Positions 35,762 to 45,307 of a DNA stretch of 64,000 nt are shown here, one piece after another. The stretch is from Coprococcus comes ATCC 27758. Lineage in GTDB: Bacteria; Bacillota; Clostridia; Lachnospirales; Lachnospiraceae. The position numbers were made by a program, and so were the translations under genes. The notes under the pieces were generated by a model that ran no database searches, was not told the origin of the DNA, and saw only the letters and a list, made by a program, of their open reading frames with translations. Where the stretch lies: assembly GCF_025149785.1 (NCBI RefSeq), contig NZ_CP102277.1:992001-1056000 (forward strand). Direction: 5' to 3'. Each line of letters begins with the position of its first letter. The stretch's first letter is position 1.

Positions 35762-35837
35762 GCAATTTGCGTTATGGAAGTTGCCTGTATATTTGTCATT
35801 GCTTAAAACTACATAGGCGGATTGTTTACGGCAAAAC

Positions 35838-36137
35838 TTAATCTGCAATATTTGCGATAACTGAGAGGTTTGCGGAGTCATCCAGAGAAATGGTAACAGA
35901 AGAACTGTTATCAATGGTTCCGGAGAATGTGTTAGAAAAGGATGTTCCATTTGCAACTTTTCCGGAAACATGGATAGAATAAACACTGGATTGAGGAAGT
36001 TCTACAGTTTCGGAAGAACCTGCCTTCACAAGTGAAAGCTCTTCATTTGATGAAGAATCATTGTTACAGATGAAATGAAGATCTGTCAGGTCGTAGATCG
36101 TTGTGTTGTTGATGGTCAGTGTAGGAAAAGAAGAAAA
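35838..36137 (-). pseudogene. 5'-truncated fragment of an exported/lipoprotein-type gene
   Basis: The minus frame is open from an upstream in-frame TGA (36138-36140) to the stop at 35838 but has no proper start or ribosome site. It reads FSSFPTLTINNTTIYDLTDL, then HFICNNDSSSNEELSLVKAGSSETVELPQ, then SSVYSIHVSGKVANGTSFSNTFSGTIDNSSSVTISLDDSANLSVIANIAD. The Ser/Thr/Asn-rich, strand-alternating pattern fits the C-terminal beta domain of a secreted protein. The internal ATG at 36029 is not convincing. I take it as a remnant. Confidence 0.5.
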
Positions 36138-36140
36138 TCA

Positions 36141-36187
36141 TAAAGAAAAGAGAGTATTTCTGTAAAAACTATACAAAAACACTCTCT
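36141..36187 (-). terminator. terminator downstream of glycerate kinase
   Basis: On the minus strand AGAGAGTGTTT...AAATACTCTCT forms a stem followed by TTTCTTTA. It lies 24 bp past the glycerate kinase stop. Confidence 0.6.
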
Positions 36188-36210
36188 GAAATTTGTAAAT
36201 AATGTTAAAA

Positions 36211-37338
36211 CTATAACAGACGGAATACCTGTTCCACAGCTGCTGCCATATTTGATTTTGCATTTTTGGGATCCATTGCTTCGGCTAGTGTTGTGATCCC
36301 ACGGACGATTGGGAAGAATGCATCGATTCCGGCCGCATTGCAGGCTGTTGCTTCCGGGGTGACGCTTCCGGCAAAAGCAACGACTTTGGAGCCGTATTTT
36401 TTTGCAAGTCTTGCCACACCGACAGGAGCTTTTCCCATAGCGGTCTGGTGATCGAGGCGTCCCTCGCCGGTAACAGTGATATCTGTATCTTCTAATTCTT
36501 TTTCCAGTTCGACAGCGTTAAGAATCAGATCGATTCCAGGAGTCAGCGTAGCATTTAAATAACTGAGAAATGCAAAGCCAAGACCACCTGCAGCACCAGC
36601 ACCTTCTGCAGATGCATAATCATTATGAAGAAATTTGGAGGTAACAGAAGCATAATGATTCATTGCCTGATCCAGTTCTTCTGCTATTTCCGGTGTGACA
36701 CCTTTTTGCGGACCATAAATATAGGTAGCTCCGTTCTTTCCACAAAGTGGATTAGTTACATCACAGGCAATATGAAAATTGCATTCTTTGAGAATTGGGT
36801 TAGCTTTTTCTATTATAATAGAAGATACCCGTTCAAGCGCCTGTCCGCCTTCACCGACATCCTGTCCATTTTCATCGGAAAATTGATAGCCAAGTGCCTT
36901 AAGCATTCCAATTCCACCATCATTTGTTGCGCTTCCTCCAATTCCAATAATGAAATTGCGGATACCGCGTTCCATGGCATCTGCGATCATTTCACCGACA
37001 CCGTAAGTGGTTGCAGTAAGTGGATTTTTTTCAGATTCTCTTACCAGGATAATTCCGGCAGCGGTAGCCATTTCGAGGATGGCAGTATTTTTTTCTGCCA
37101 GATATCCGTAATGTGCATTTACCGGAGTACCAAGAGGACCAGTCACTGTAAGATCAATACGCTCACCACCAAGTCCTGCAATCAGGGCATCTGTGGTGCC
37201 TTCACCACCATCTGCAAGTGGTTTTACGACAACATTCGCATCAGGGTGTGCTTTTAAGATCCCTTCCTTTGCAGCCATTCCGGCTTCAATCGAAGTGAGA
37301 CTTCCTTTAAATGAATCAATTGCAACTACAACTTTCAT
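36211..37338 (-). CDS. glycerate kinase (GlxK/GarK type)
   Basis: Phosphorylates D-glycerate, feeding glycerate from sugar-acid or glyoxylate breakdown into glycolysis. 375 residues. Motifs: MKVVVAIDSFKGSLTSIEAG, KPLADGGEGTTDALI, FIIGIGGSATNDGGIGMLKALG, NPLCGKNGATYIYGPQKG, GEGRLDHQTAMGKAPVGVA and FAGSV. All match the type-1 (GarK/GlxK) glycerate kinase fold and look intact. The start at 37338 has AAGGAG 10 nt upstream; an 18-codon longer frame has no ribosome site. It is probably controlled by the CdaR-type regulator downstream on the same strand. Confidence 0.93.
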   Translation of the reverse strand: MKVVVAIDSFKGSLTSIEAGMAAKEGILKAHPDANVVVKPLADGGEGTTDALIAGLGGERIDLTVTGPLGTPVNAHYGYLAEKNTAILEMATAAGIILVRESEKNPLTATTYGVGEMIADAMERGIRNFIIGIGGSATNDGGIGMLKALGYQFSDENGQDVGEGGQALERVSSIIIEKANPILKECNFHIACDVTNPLCGKNGATYIYGPQKGVTPEIAEELDQAMNHYASVTSKFLHNDYASAEGAGAAGGLGFAFLSYLNATLTPGIDLILNAVELEKELEDTDITVTGEGRLDHQTAMGKAPVGVARLAKKYGSKVVAFAGSVTPEATACNAAGIDAFFPIVRGITTLAEAMDPKNAKSNMAAAVEQVFRLL

Positions 37339-37578
37339 AATTTCTAATCTCCTTATCACTGAATTTATTTTATGATAAATCCAGTGTATCATGGATTGAA
37401 GAAAAAAAGAATGTTATAAGAAATAATAAAAAGAATAAATAAACATAAAAATATGTCCCTTATAACATTTGCAAAAAGTGGGATATTTCCTATAATATAG
37501 TAAAAACAGACAGTAAGGAACAGAAAAACAAAATGCAGGGAGTGAAAATCATGAATAAAAAGGAGATAAAACTGAGTA

Positions 37579-37731
37579 ATGGATGTGATTGCCATTCCAA
37601 GAAGTGGAAAGGCAGAACATGTACTGCAGAACTTGGAGGCGGGAAAGGTTCATTTGACAGCGGAGGAATATGCCAGATTAGATGTTGCTTTTCCGGCACC
37701 TCGGAAAAAAACATATCTTGATATTGTGTAA
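37579..37731 (+). pseudogene. C-terminal remnant of an aldo/keto reductase
   Basis: A 50-codon frame reads MDVIAIPRSGKAEHVLQNLE, then AGKVHLTAEEYARLDVAFPAPRKKTYLDIV. This is the last part of an aldo/keto reductase (family pattern VIPIPG(T/S)RK..HL.EN..A..V.LT.EE...LD), including the cofactor-binding IPRSGKAEH segment. The barrel and the catalytic Tyr/Lys are missing, so it is a decayed piece. It occupies part of the 560-bp gap between glycerate kinase and hppA; the rest is AT-rich with the hppA promoter. Confidence 0.7.
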
Positions 37732-37834
37732 ATCCCAGTGGAATGTGGACGGTGAGATACAAATTAAAAAAATAGAGAAAGACCACATTTATAGATAAAC
37801 AAAATAAAACTTATTGAAAATTCAAAAAATTGTT

Positions 37835-37863
37835 TTGCATTCTTGTTCTTTTTATGATATTGT
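37835..37863 (+). promoter_or_regulatory. promoter of hppA
   Basis: TTGCAT (37835-37840), 17-bp spacer, TATTGT (37858-37863) with extended -10 TGA just before it; 35 bp upstream of the hppA start. Confidence 0.55.
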
Positions 37864-37898
37864 CTTTAGAGGTACAATAATTCAGGGAGGAACAAGAA

Positions 37899-39878
37899 AT
37901 GAATAATTACATGTATCTGGTCCCGATTGCAGCTGTTATTGCTTTATTATTTGCAGCATATCTTGCTGGTAAAGTAGGAAAACAGGATGCAGGTACGGAC
38001 CGCATGAAAGAGATTGCAGGCGCAATCGCGGAGGGCGCAAGAGCTTTCCTCATGGCTGAATACAAGATTCTGGTCATTTTTGTAGTAGTGCTTTTTGTAC
38101 TGATCGGATTTGGTATCAGCTGGGTAACAGCAGTATGCTTTGTAATTGGAGCACTTTTCTCAACAGTTGCAGGATACTGTGGTATGACAGTCGCTACAAA
38201 AGCGAACGTAAGAACTGCTAACGCAGCAAAAGAAAGCGGAATGAATAAAGCATTATCAATCGCTTTTTCTGGCGGGGCCGTTATGGGAATGTGCGTAGCA
38301 GGTCTTGGAGCACTTGGCGTAAGCCTTGTGTACATTGTTACAAAGAACGTAGATGTGCTTTCAGGATTCAGCCTTGGTGCATCTTCAATCGCACTTTTCG
38401 CCCGTGTTGGTGGTGGTATCTACACCAAAGCAGCAGACGTTGGTGCAGACCTTGTTGGTAAAGTAGAAGCAGGTATCCCGGAAGATGATCCGCGTAACCC
38501 GGCTGTTATCGCTGACAATGTAGGTGATAACGTAGGTGACGTTGCAGGTATGGGAGCTGACCTTTTTGAATCTTATGTTGGTTCACTTGTATCAGCACTG
38601 ACTCTTGGAGCAGTAGCAGGAGCTGTATCCGGAGTTCTTTATCCGCTTGCGATCGCAGGATGTGGTCTGATCGCTTCTATCATCGGAACCTTCTTTGTAA
38701 AAGGTGATGAGAATTCGAATCCACAGAAAGCTCTCACAAAGGGAAGCTATGCAGCTTCTATCGTAGTTATTGTTGTAGCACTTGTACTGAGTAATGTACT
38801 CTTCGGAAAGATGAGTGCGGCAATTGCCGTTATCGCAGGTCTGGTTGTTGGTGTGATCATCGGTAACATCACAGAGTACTACACATCAGCAGACTACAAA
38901 CCGGTTCAGGGAATCGGAGAACAGTCAGAGACTGGTGCAGCTACTACAATCATCAGTGGTCTTGCGGTAGGAATGAAATCTACAGCAATCCCGCTTCTTC
39001 TGATCTGTGTAGGTATCTTTGTATCTTACTCAGTTGCAGGACTTTACGGAATCGCACTTGCAGCAGTAGGTATGCTTTCTACAACAGGTATCACAGTTGC
39101 CGTTGATGCATACGGACCGATCGCAGACAATGCAGGTGGTATTGCAGAAATGTCAGGATTGGATGAATCTGTTCGTGAAATCACAGATAAGCTTGACTCA
39201 GTAGGAAATACAACTGCAGCTATGGGTAAGGGATTCGCGATCGGATCAGCAGCTCTTACCGCACTTGCACTTTTCGTATCTTATGCACAGGCAGTTGGTC
39301 TTGAAGCGATCAATCTTCTTGACTACAGAGTAATCATCGGTATCTTTATTGGTGGTATGCTTACATTCCTCTTCTCCGCATTTACTATGGAGTCTGTATC
39401 AAAGGCTGCATACAAGATGATCGAAGAAGTAAGACGCCAGTTCCGTGAAAAACCGGGCATTATGAAAGGTGAAGAAAAACCGGATTATACATCATGCGTT
39501 GCAATTTCTACCACAGCAGCTCTTCACGAAATGCTGCTTCCGGGTGTGATGGCAGTCGTAGTACCGTTGATCGTTGGTATCGTTCTTGGTGTGGAATCCC
39601 TCGGTGGATTACTTTCCGGAGCACTTGTTACAGGTGTACTTATGGCAATCTTCATGTCCAACGCTGGTGGAGCATGGGATAATGCTAAGAAATACATCGA
39701 AACAGGACATCATGGCGGAAAAGGAAGCGAAGCTCACAAAGCAGCAGTTGTTGGTGATACAGTAGGTGATCCGTTCAAGGATACATCAGGACCGTCTATC
39801 AACATCCTGATCAAACTTATGACAATTGTTTCACTTGTATTTGCACCGTTATTCTTATCGATCGGTGGATTACTGTAA
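37899..39878 (+). CDS. hppA: membrane-bound ion-pumping pyrophosphatase
   Basis: 659-residue protein with about 16 membrane helices. Hydrolyses pyrophosphate and pumps H+ and/or Na+ outward, saving energy in anaerobes. Catalytic signatures: [20 protein letters not shown] then [31 protein letters not shown], and the late [15 protein letters not shown]. The site that separates classes reads [11 protein letters not shown], with Ala where potassium-independent enzymes have Lys, so it should be the K+-dependent type. Na+ or H+ specificity cannot be settled by eye. Monocistronic, with its own promoter and a strong terminator. Confidence 0.95.
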   Translation: MNNYMYLVPIAAVIALLFAAYLAGKVGKQDAGTDRMKEIAGAIAEGARAFLMAEYKILVIFVVVLFVLIGFGISWVTAVCFVIGALFSTVAGYCGMTVATKANVRTANAAKESGMNKALSIAFSGGAVMGMCVAGLGALGVSLVYIVTKNVDVLSGFSLGASSIALFARVGGGIYTKAADVGADLVGKVEAGIPEDDPRNPAVIADNVGDNVGDVAGMGADLFESYVGSLVSALTLGAVAGAVSGVLYPLAIAGCGLIASIIGTFFVKGDENSNPQKALTKGSYAASIVVIVVALVLSNVLFGKMSAAIAVIAGLVVGVIIGNITEYYTSADYKPVQGIGEQSETGAATTIISGLAVGMKSTAIPLLLICVGIFVSYSVAGLYGIALAAVGMLSTTGITVAVDAYGPIADNAGGIAEMSGLDESVREITDKLDSVGNTTAAMGKGFAIGSAALTALALFVSYAQAVGLEAINLLDYRVIIGIFIGGMLTFLFSAFTMESVSKAAYKMIEEVRRQFREKPGIMKGEEKPDYTSCVAISTTAALHEMLLPGVMAVVVPLIVGIVLGVESLGGLLSGALVTGVLMAIFMSNAGGAWDNAKKYIETGHHGGKGSEAHKAAVVGDTVGDPFKDTSGPSINILIKLMTIVSLVFAPLFLSIGGLL

Positions 39879-39897
39879 GAATTGAATAAAGTAAAAG

Positions 39898-39940
39898 AAA
39901 TCCTTCATTTGCGGGAAACCGCAGATGAGGGATTTTTTTG
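39898..39940 (+). terminator. intrinsic terminator of hppA
   Basis: AAATCCTTCATTTGCGG / CCGCAGATGAGGGATTT stem, loop GAAA, followed by a T-run. Confidence 0.88.
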
Positions 39941-40075
39941 TAAAAGGCACGAATTATTTGATTTATAAATAAGACAAGCAAATTATAGTTAAATACGATA
40001 AGACAATCTATAGAAATAGGACTGGTTTGATGTTAGAATGAAAAAGTGATGTAAGATGACAAAGGAGAGAGAAAA

Positions 40076-40510
40076 ATGATAGAAGAAAGTATGATTCGGG
40101 AAAAATTTATAAAAGGATATGATTGCTCTCAGGTCGTTCTGTCTTATTTCGCAGAGAGACTTGGGATTACGGAAGAGATGGCGAATAAAGTCTCGGCTTG
40201 TTTTGGAGGTGGAATGATGCATGGGGATACATGCGGTGCATTTACCGGAGCAATCATGGCTGTTGGATTAAAATATGGACACTGGGATGTGAATACTCTG
40301 CTTCGGCAAAAAGAAGAAATGATGAACAAATATGCAGAATTTAGAACATTGTTTCTGGAAAAGTTTGCAACAAACAGTTGCAAAGAGTTATTGGGCTATG
40401 ATGTATCGCTTCCGGAACAGTTTGAAGAAGCACTTTCGAGTGGCAGAATGCTGGATTTTTGTCCTAAAGTAGTGGAAAGTGTGATTGAAATGTTGGAGGA
40501 AATATTATAG
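40076..40510 (+). CDS. C_GCAxxG_C_C family redox protein
   Basis: 144 residues of the C_GCAxxG_C_C (TIGR01909-type) family. Visible: GYDCSQVVLSYFAERLG, VSACFGGGMMHGDTCGAFTGAIMAVGLKYGH (the GCAxxG-like core reads TCGAFTG), NSCKELLGYD and DFCPKVV. The four spaced cysteines suggest a redox or metal/Fe-S role, but no activity is proven for the family. AAGGAGAG precedes the ATG. It is the first gene of a tight run: the next ATG directly follows its stop codon. Confidence 0.85.
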   Translation: MIEESMIREKFIKGYDCSQVVLSYFAERLGITEEMANKVSACFGGGMMHGDTCGAFTGAIMAVGLKYGHWDVNTLLRQKEEMMNKYAEFRTLFLEKFATNSCKELLGYDVSLPEQFEEALSSGRMLDFCPKVVESVIEMLEEIL

Positions 40511-41194
40511 ATGAAAGATGCACTTATTTTATTTACGAGGGTGCCGATACCAGGACAGACAAAGACCAGGCTGATGCCTTTTCTAACTGGGGAAGAGTGC
40601 GCGCGTCTACATGCCTGCTTTGTAAAGGATATATATGAAAAAGCAAAGCAGGTGGATGCGGATATTTTCGTGTTTTTTACACCAAAGGATGAAAAGAAGC
40701 TGCTACAGCAAATTCTTGATAATGAGACAGTATGTCTTCCACAATTTGGTGATGATCTTGGTGAAAGGATGAAGAATGCGATTGGAATCGTACTGAGAAT
40801 GGGGTATGAGAAAGTAATTCTGATCGGGACAGATATTCCGCAGATTCACCCGGAAACACTGAAAAATGCATTTGATAATCTTGGGGGAAAAGATATTGTG
40901 ATTCATCCTACATTTGATGGAGGGTACTATCTGATCGGAATGAAAAAAGAATATGATTCTATATGGAAAATTGAACGATACGGAACGAATACAGTTATTT
41001 ATGATACCTTACAGCACATGAGAAATGAAAAGCTCTCTACGGCGGTAGGTCAGATGTATTATGATGTGGATGATAAGGGAGATTTGTACCACCTGTATGA
41101 GGATATTGAAAAGGGAGCAATTTGTAACTGTCCAATTACGATTGATTATCTGGAACTGGGACTGAAAGGAAAGCTGGATAAAAATTATGAATAA
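40511..41194 (+). CDS. TIGR04282-type transferase (rSAM/selenodomain- or arsenosugar-associated transferase 1)
   Basis: 227-residue cytoplasmic nucleotidyl/glycosyltransferase-like protein (DUF2064, CofC-like fold). Signatures: LILFTRVPIPGQTKTRLMPFLTGEECARLHACFVKDI, LGERMKNAIGIVL, VILIGTDIPQIHPETLKNAF and VIHPTFDGGYYLIGM. The family is known from gene neighbourhoods with a TIGR04283 transferase; here that partner lies 7 kb downstream at 48062. It starts immediately after the stop of the previous gene (GGAGGAAA ribosome site) and overlaps the next by 8 nt. The sugar donor and acceptor are unknown. Confidence 0.85.
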   Translation: MKDALILFTRVPIPGQTKTRLMPFLTGEECARLHACFVKDIYEKAKQVDADIFVFFTPKDEKKLLQQILDNETVCLPQFGDDLGERMKNAIGIVLRMGYEKVILIGTDIPQIHPETLKNAFDNLGGKDIVIHPTFDGGYYLIGMKKEYDSIWKIERYGTNTVIYDTLQHMRNEKLSTAVGQMYYDVDDKGDLYHLYEDIEKGAICNCPITIDYLELGLKGKLDKNYE

Positions 41195-42164
41195 GTGGGA
41201 TTTGGATGCATGTATCCATTGTGGAAAATGTACCAGAAGTTGTCTGTTTCTGGAAAAATACGGAATTGATCTGCCGGTATTAAAAGAAAAACCGGAGCTG
41301 GCATATCATTGTTTCTTGTGTGGAACCTGCGGGTGTGTCTGTCCAAAAGGAATTGATGGAAAAGAGATTGCACTTGACAGTCGGAGAAAATTGGTTGAAG
41401 ACGGAGGTGGGAAGCTTCTTGATAATTCATATGACGGACTGCTCTTAGAAAAGAATCCGTACAAATTTGCAAATTACCGCCATTCAAAAAAGAAAGCAGT
41501 TTTTTTTACGGGATGTAATTTTCCGTCTTTTTTTCCGAAAACGACAGATAAGTTGGTGGAAGAATTCGCAAAATATGATGTGGGAGTTGTATATGACTGT
41601 TGTGGGAAACCGATTGAAGAACTGGGACTTGTTTCAGAGGCAGCGGGGATCATTGAGCGAATCAACTGGAAATTAAAAGAGTCAGGAGTAGAACAGGTGA
41701 TCATGGCATGTCCGAACTGCTATTACTTTTTAAAAGGACGACTGGATGCGGAGATTATCAGTGTTTACGAAAAAATGGCAGAGCTTAAAATTGGAAATAT
41801 TTATCAAAAAGAAAGGATTCCAATGTATTATCCATGTCCGGACCGAAAAGACAGAAAGTTTGAATATGATATGAAGCCATTCCTTGTCGGAAAGGTAGAA
41901 GATGCATTCAGAGATGTACAGTGTTGCGGGCTTGGTGGATGCGCAGCTGGAAAAGAAGCGGATGTGGCACAGGCACTGACAGACCGTGTAAAAGCATCGA
42001 GGGAGCCGGAACTTTATACATATTGCGCTTCGTGCATCTGTAGTTTCAGAAGGAGAGGATATGAAGATGCAAAGCATTTGCTACCGCTTATTATGGGAAT
42101 CGATGAAAAGGTACCTCTTGGGAAAACACCTATTTTGAATCGGGCAAAATGTAAATTTAAATAG
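41187..42164 (+). CDS. Fe-S oxidoreductase (HdrD/GlpC-like)
   Basis: 325 residues. N-terminal ferredoxin pair: CIHCGKCTRSCLFL and CFLCGTCGCVCPKG, for two [4Fe-4S] clusters. Then two CCG-type modules: YDCCGKPIEELG ... ACPNCYYF and QCCGLGGCAAG ... YCASCICSFRRRG, as in heterodisulfide reductase and glycerol-3-phosphate dehydrogenase subunits. No flavin domain is present, so it needs a partner. It overlaps the TIGR04282 gene by 8 nt, pointing to a coupled role. The second CCG module lacks the full CCG consensus at its end. Confidence 0.85.
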   Translation: MNKWDLDACIHCGKCTRSCLFLEKYGIDLPVLKEKPELAYHCFLCGTCGCVCPKGIDGKEIALDSRRKLVEDGGGKLLDNSYDGLLLEKNPYKFANYRHSKKKAVFFTGCNFPSFFPKTTDKLVEEFAKYDVGVVYDCCGKPIEELGLVSEAAGIIERINWKLKESGVEQVIMACPNCYYFLKGRLDAEIISVYEKMAELKIGNIYQKERIPMYYPCPDRKDRKFEYDMKPFLVGKVEDAFRDVQCCGLGGCAAGKEADVAQALTDRVKASREPELYTYCASCICSFRRRGYEDAKHLLPLIMGIDEKVPLGKTPILNRAKCKFK

Positions 42165-42182
42165 GGGAGTCGTGGGAAAAGA

Positions 42183-43064
42183 ATGACGATTAAAGAATTA
42201 GAGGAATTTCGGATGATTTGTCAAAGAGGAAGTCTTGCGAGGGCTTCAAAAGAGCTTTTTATGTCACCACAGGGACTCAGCCGTGTACTGAAAAATCTGG
42301 AAAATGAACTGGAATGTACGTTGCTTGACAGGGTTGCCTCCGGGATAGAACTGACAGAGAGCGGACAGAGGCTGTATGATTATGCGAATACGGTTCTTAG
42401 CGAATATGACAAATTGAAAAAAGAAATTGATATGATACGTGCGAGTGAGGAAGGGACAGTAGAACTTCTGGTTGCCTATGATATCCTGCGTTACCTGACG
42501 CCAGACTGTATTCTGGAATTTCAGAAGAAATATCCGAATGTGACATTTTCTTATATGGAATATCCGGATCGGATCGTAGAGAAAATGCTGCTTGACAAAG
42601 AAGGGAATGTGGCATTGTCGATCGGACCATTTGCAGGAGATTGTTTTGATATGAAAAGTTTAAAAAAATGCAGTCTGGGGCTTCTGGTCTATGAAGAACA
42701 TTCTCTGGCGAAAAAAAGAGAAGCAACTATTCTGGATCTGGAAGGCGAGCCTCTTTATCTTGAAAACAGCAGTTTTAAACTCAATGAGTTTATTCAGAGC
42801 AGATGCTGGAACCGGGGATTTGAACCGGATATTGTATTTGAGACAAATGGATTTGATCTCTGCTATAAAATGTGCCGGCTGAAGAGAGGGATTTCTGTGA
42901 CGATTGACTTTGTCCATGAAGATATGAATACAGAGGGGCTGGTCATGATTCCTTTCGCAGAAGATGATATGATCTGGGAAATCGGTCTTCTTACGCTGAA
43001 GGACAGAGCAATGGAATCATCAGTAGAAAAATTCTATAAGTATATAGAAAATTACAATAGCTAA
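42183..43064 (+). CDS. LysR family transcriptional regulator
   Basis: 293 residues. N-terminal winged helix (MTIKELEEFRMICQRGSLARASKELFMSPQGLSRVLKNLENELECTLLDR) with the LysR recognition helix, then the periplasmic-binding-like effector domain from about residue 90. It lies between the Fe-S/transferase genes and the ABC importer, in the same direction and 18 nt after the Fe-S gene. It probably controls this set; the inducer is unknown. The gap to the importer (43065-43169) has an extended -10 promoter that could be its target. Confidence 0.9.
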   Translation: MTIKELEEFRMICQRGSLARASKELFMSPQGLSRVLKNLENELECTLLDRVASGIELTESGQRLYDYANTVLSEYDKLKKEIDMIRASEEGTVELLVAYDILRYLTPDCILEFQKKYPNVTFSYMEYPDRIVEKMLLDKEGNVALSIGPFAGDCFDMKSLKKCSLGLLVYEEHSLAKKREATILDLEGEPLYLENSSFKLNEFIQSRCWNRGFEPDIVFETNGFDLCYKMCRLKRGISVTIDFVHEDMNTEGLVMIPFAEDDMIWEIGLLTLKDRAMESSVEKFYKYIENYNS

Positions 43065-43127
43065 ACGAAGTGTTGAGGGGTAACAACAAAGCAGGAATGA
43101 AAAACAGCGTGCTTTTTGTTAATAATT

Positions 43128-43136
43128 TGTTATAAT
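43128..43136 (+). promoter_or_regulatory. extended -10 promoter of the ABC importer operon
   Basis: TGT-TATAAT (43128-43136) in the gap after the LysR gene, 33 bp before the binding-protein start. The -35 is poor, consistent with an activator-dependent promoter. Confidence 0.6.
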
Positions 43137-43169
43137 GAAGGACGGAGAAAATGAAGGAGGAAAATTTTA

Positions 43170-44429
43170 ATGAAAAAGAGAATTGCAGCTCTGCTTTTAA
43201 GTACTGTGATGGCGTTTTCCTTAACAGCATGTGGAAACAGCGCAAAGACAGAAAAAGCAGACAACAAAGAAACCAAGCAGACAACCGAAGCCGTAGAGGA
43301 TATGAGCTTCGATGAAATGGTGGATGCAGCCAAGGGTACAACCGTTACATTTTACGGATGGGGCGGAGATGATAGCTTAAATGACTGGCTTGACAACTAC
43401 TATGCACCGCGTCTGAAAGAAAAATATGACATCACACTGGAACGTGTACCGATGGATATTGATGCGATTTTAAGTCAGCTTTCTGGTGAAATTTCAACAG
43501 ATAAAAAAGATGGCGATATCGATATGATCTGGATCAACGGAGAAAACTTCAAGACCTGTAAAGAAAACAACATGCTTTACGGACCGTTTGCAGAAGAACT
43601 TCCGAACTTCCAGTCTTATATTGATACAGATGATGAAGAGACAAATGCAGACTTCTGCTTTCCGATTGAGGGATATGAAGCTCCATACGGAAAAGCACAG
43701 CTTGTTATGATCGCAGATACAGCAGTAACACCGGATCTTCCGACAAACACAGATGAGTTCATGGAGTTCTGCAAAGCGAACAAAGGAAAAGTAACTTATC
43801 CTGCATTACCTGACTTTACAGGAAGTGCATTTGTTCGTAATGTGATTTACGATATCTGCGGATATGAACAGTTCATGGATATGGAAGCTGATAAAGAGAC
43901 TGTAAAAGCAGCAATTGAGCCAGCTCTTGAATATCTGCGTGAACTGAATCCATACCTGTGGAATGAAGGAAAGACTTTCCCGAAGGATTCTACGGCACTG
44001 ACCAATATGTACTCTGATGGAGAAGTTGTGATGGATATCTCTTATGGTGCATACTCAACAGCTACCAACATTGAAAATGGTACTTACACAGAGACATCTC
44101 AGTCTTTCCAGTTCGATAAAGGAACAATTGGAAATACAAACTACATTGCAATTGCAGCAAACTCAGGAAATGTAGCAGGAGCACAGGTAGCAATCAATGA
44201 GATGCTTGATCCGGAAGTACAGGCAGACCGTTTCACAGAGATCCGTACCATTCCGGTTGTAGATTACAACAAATTAAACGATACACAGAAAGAAGCATTT
44301 GATAAGGTTGAGATTGGTAAGGGTGTAATCCCTCAGGATGAACTTTTATCAAAACGTCTTCCGGAAATGCCTTCCGCACTTGTACCGATCATCGAAGAGA
44401 TCTGGGCAGAGGAAGTAGTAGGAAAATAA
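43170..44429 (+). CDS. ABC transporter substrate-binding lipoprotein (YnjB-like)
   Basis: 419 residues with a lipoprotein signal (MKKRIAALLLSTVMAFSLTACG, lipid Cys at 21). The mature part has the COG4134/YnjB pattern: TTVTFYGWGGDDSLNDWLDNYYAPRLKEKYDITLERVPMDIDAILSQL, DIDMIWINGENF and PEALVP-like end (LPEMPSALVPIIEEIWAEEVVGK). It captures an unknown solute outside the membrane for the permeases that follow. YnjB relatives are often grouped with thiamine or polyamine-type importers, but specificity here is open. GGAGGAAAA ribosome site. Confidence 0.9.
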   Translation: MKKRIAALLLSTVMAFSLTACGNSAKTEKADNKETKQTTEAVEDMSFDEMVDAAKGTTVTFYGWGGDDSLNDWLDNYYAPRLKEKYDITLERVPMDIDAILSQLSGEISTDKKDGDIDMIWINGENFKTCKENNMLYGPFAEELPNFQSYIDTDDEETNADFCFPIEGYEAPYGKAQLVMIADTAVTPDLPTNTDEFMEFCKANKGKVTYPALPDFTGSAFVRNVIYDICGYEQFMDMEADKETVKAAIEPALEYLRELNPYLWNEGKTFPKDSTALTNMYSDGEVVMDISYGAYSTATNIENGTYTETSQSFQFDKGTIGNTNYIAIAANSGNVAGAQVAINEMLDPEVQADRFTEIRTIPVVDYNKLNDTQKEAFDKVEIGKGVIPQDELLSKRLPEMPSALVPIIEEIWAEEVVGK

Positions 44430-44430
44430 A

Positions 44431-45294
44431 ATGAAGAAAAAAATGACACCTTATATACTGTTGGTGCCGCAACTTATATTAGGCGTAGTTTTTATTATTG
44501 GTCTGGGAACTGGAATCATCCAAAGTTTAGGGGTGATTCCAGCTTTTGGATTAACGGAACCGACGCTGAAATATTATAAGGAGGTACTGACAAGACCGGA
44601 TCTTTTGCAGTCATTAAAATATAGTCTGTACATTGCATTTATGTCGGCTTTTCTTGCCACAGTAACAGGAACATTTCTGTGTGCAGTTCTGGTGAGTGCC
44701 GGAAAAGTGCGCGGAATCATTATGCGGATCGTTCAGATTCCAATCATTGTTCCCCATGTTGTTGTGGCACTCTTTATTGTAAATATTCTTTCGCAAAATG
44801 GAATCCTTGCGAGAATCCTTGCAAATGCAGGATTGATTACGGATCAGCAGCAGTTTCCGATGCTGCTCTATGACAGATATGGACTTGGTGTAATTCTTGC
44901 CTATCTGTGGAAGGAAATTCCATTCATAATTTATTTTGTGATTGCTCTGATGGCGAATATCAATGGCAGTCTTGGAGAAGCAGCGACCAATCTTGGAGCG
45001 AATAAACTTCAGGCCTTCATGAAAGTAACGCTTCCTTTATGTATGAATACAGTGCTCAGTGGTTTCCTGATCATCTTTGTATTTGCACTTGGAGCATATG
45101 AGCTGCCGTTCATACTTGGAGCAACGATACCAAAGGCGCTGCCGGTTCTGGCTTATCTGGAATATACCAAGCCTGATCTGCGGGCGCGACCGTATGCGAT
45201 GGCGATCAATGGAATCCTGATCGTGATCTCTCTGATTGCAGCAGTTTTATATTACATATTACTTCGCCGGAGCACGAAGAAGCTGGCAGGTTAG
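44431..45294 (+). CDS. ABC transporter permease 1
   Basis: 287-residue inner-membrane permease with six helices and the BPD_transp_1 EAA loop (GEAATNLGANKLQAFMKVTLPLCMN), which docks on the ATPase. It starts 1 nt after the binding-protein stop. Pairs with the next permease as a heterodimer, in the YnjC-like arrangement but split into two genes. Confidence 0.9.
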   Translation: MKKKMTPYILLVPQLILGVVFIIGLGTGIIQSLGVIPAFGLTEPTLKYYKEVLTRPDLLQSLKYSLYIAFMSAFLATVTGTFLCAVLVSAGKVRGIIMRIVQIPIIVPHVVVALFIVNILSQNGILARILANAGLITDQQQFPMLLYDRYGLGVILAYLWKEIPFIIYFVIALMANINGSLGEAATNLGANKLQAFMKVTLPLCMNTVLSGFLIIFVFALGAYELPFILGATIPKALPVLAYLEYTKPDLRARPYAMAINGILIVISLIAAVLYYILLRRSTKKLAG

Positions 45295-45307
45295 GAGGAA
45301 TAGGAAG

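Noticed and set aside
35838-36029. 63-codon gene starting at the internal ATG (36029)
   Set aside because: The conserved-looking strand pattern extends upstream of that ATG with no start codon, so it is better read as a truncated fragment.
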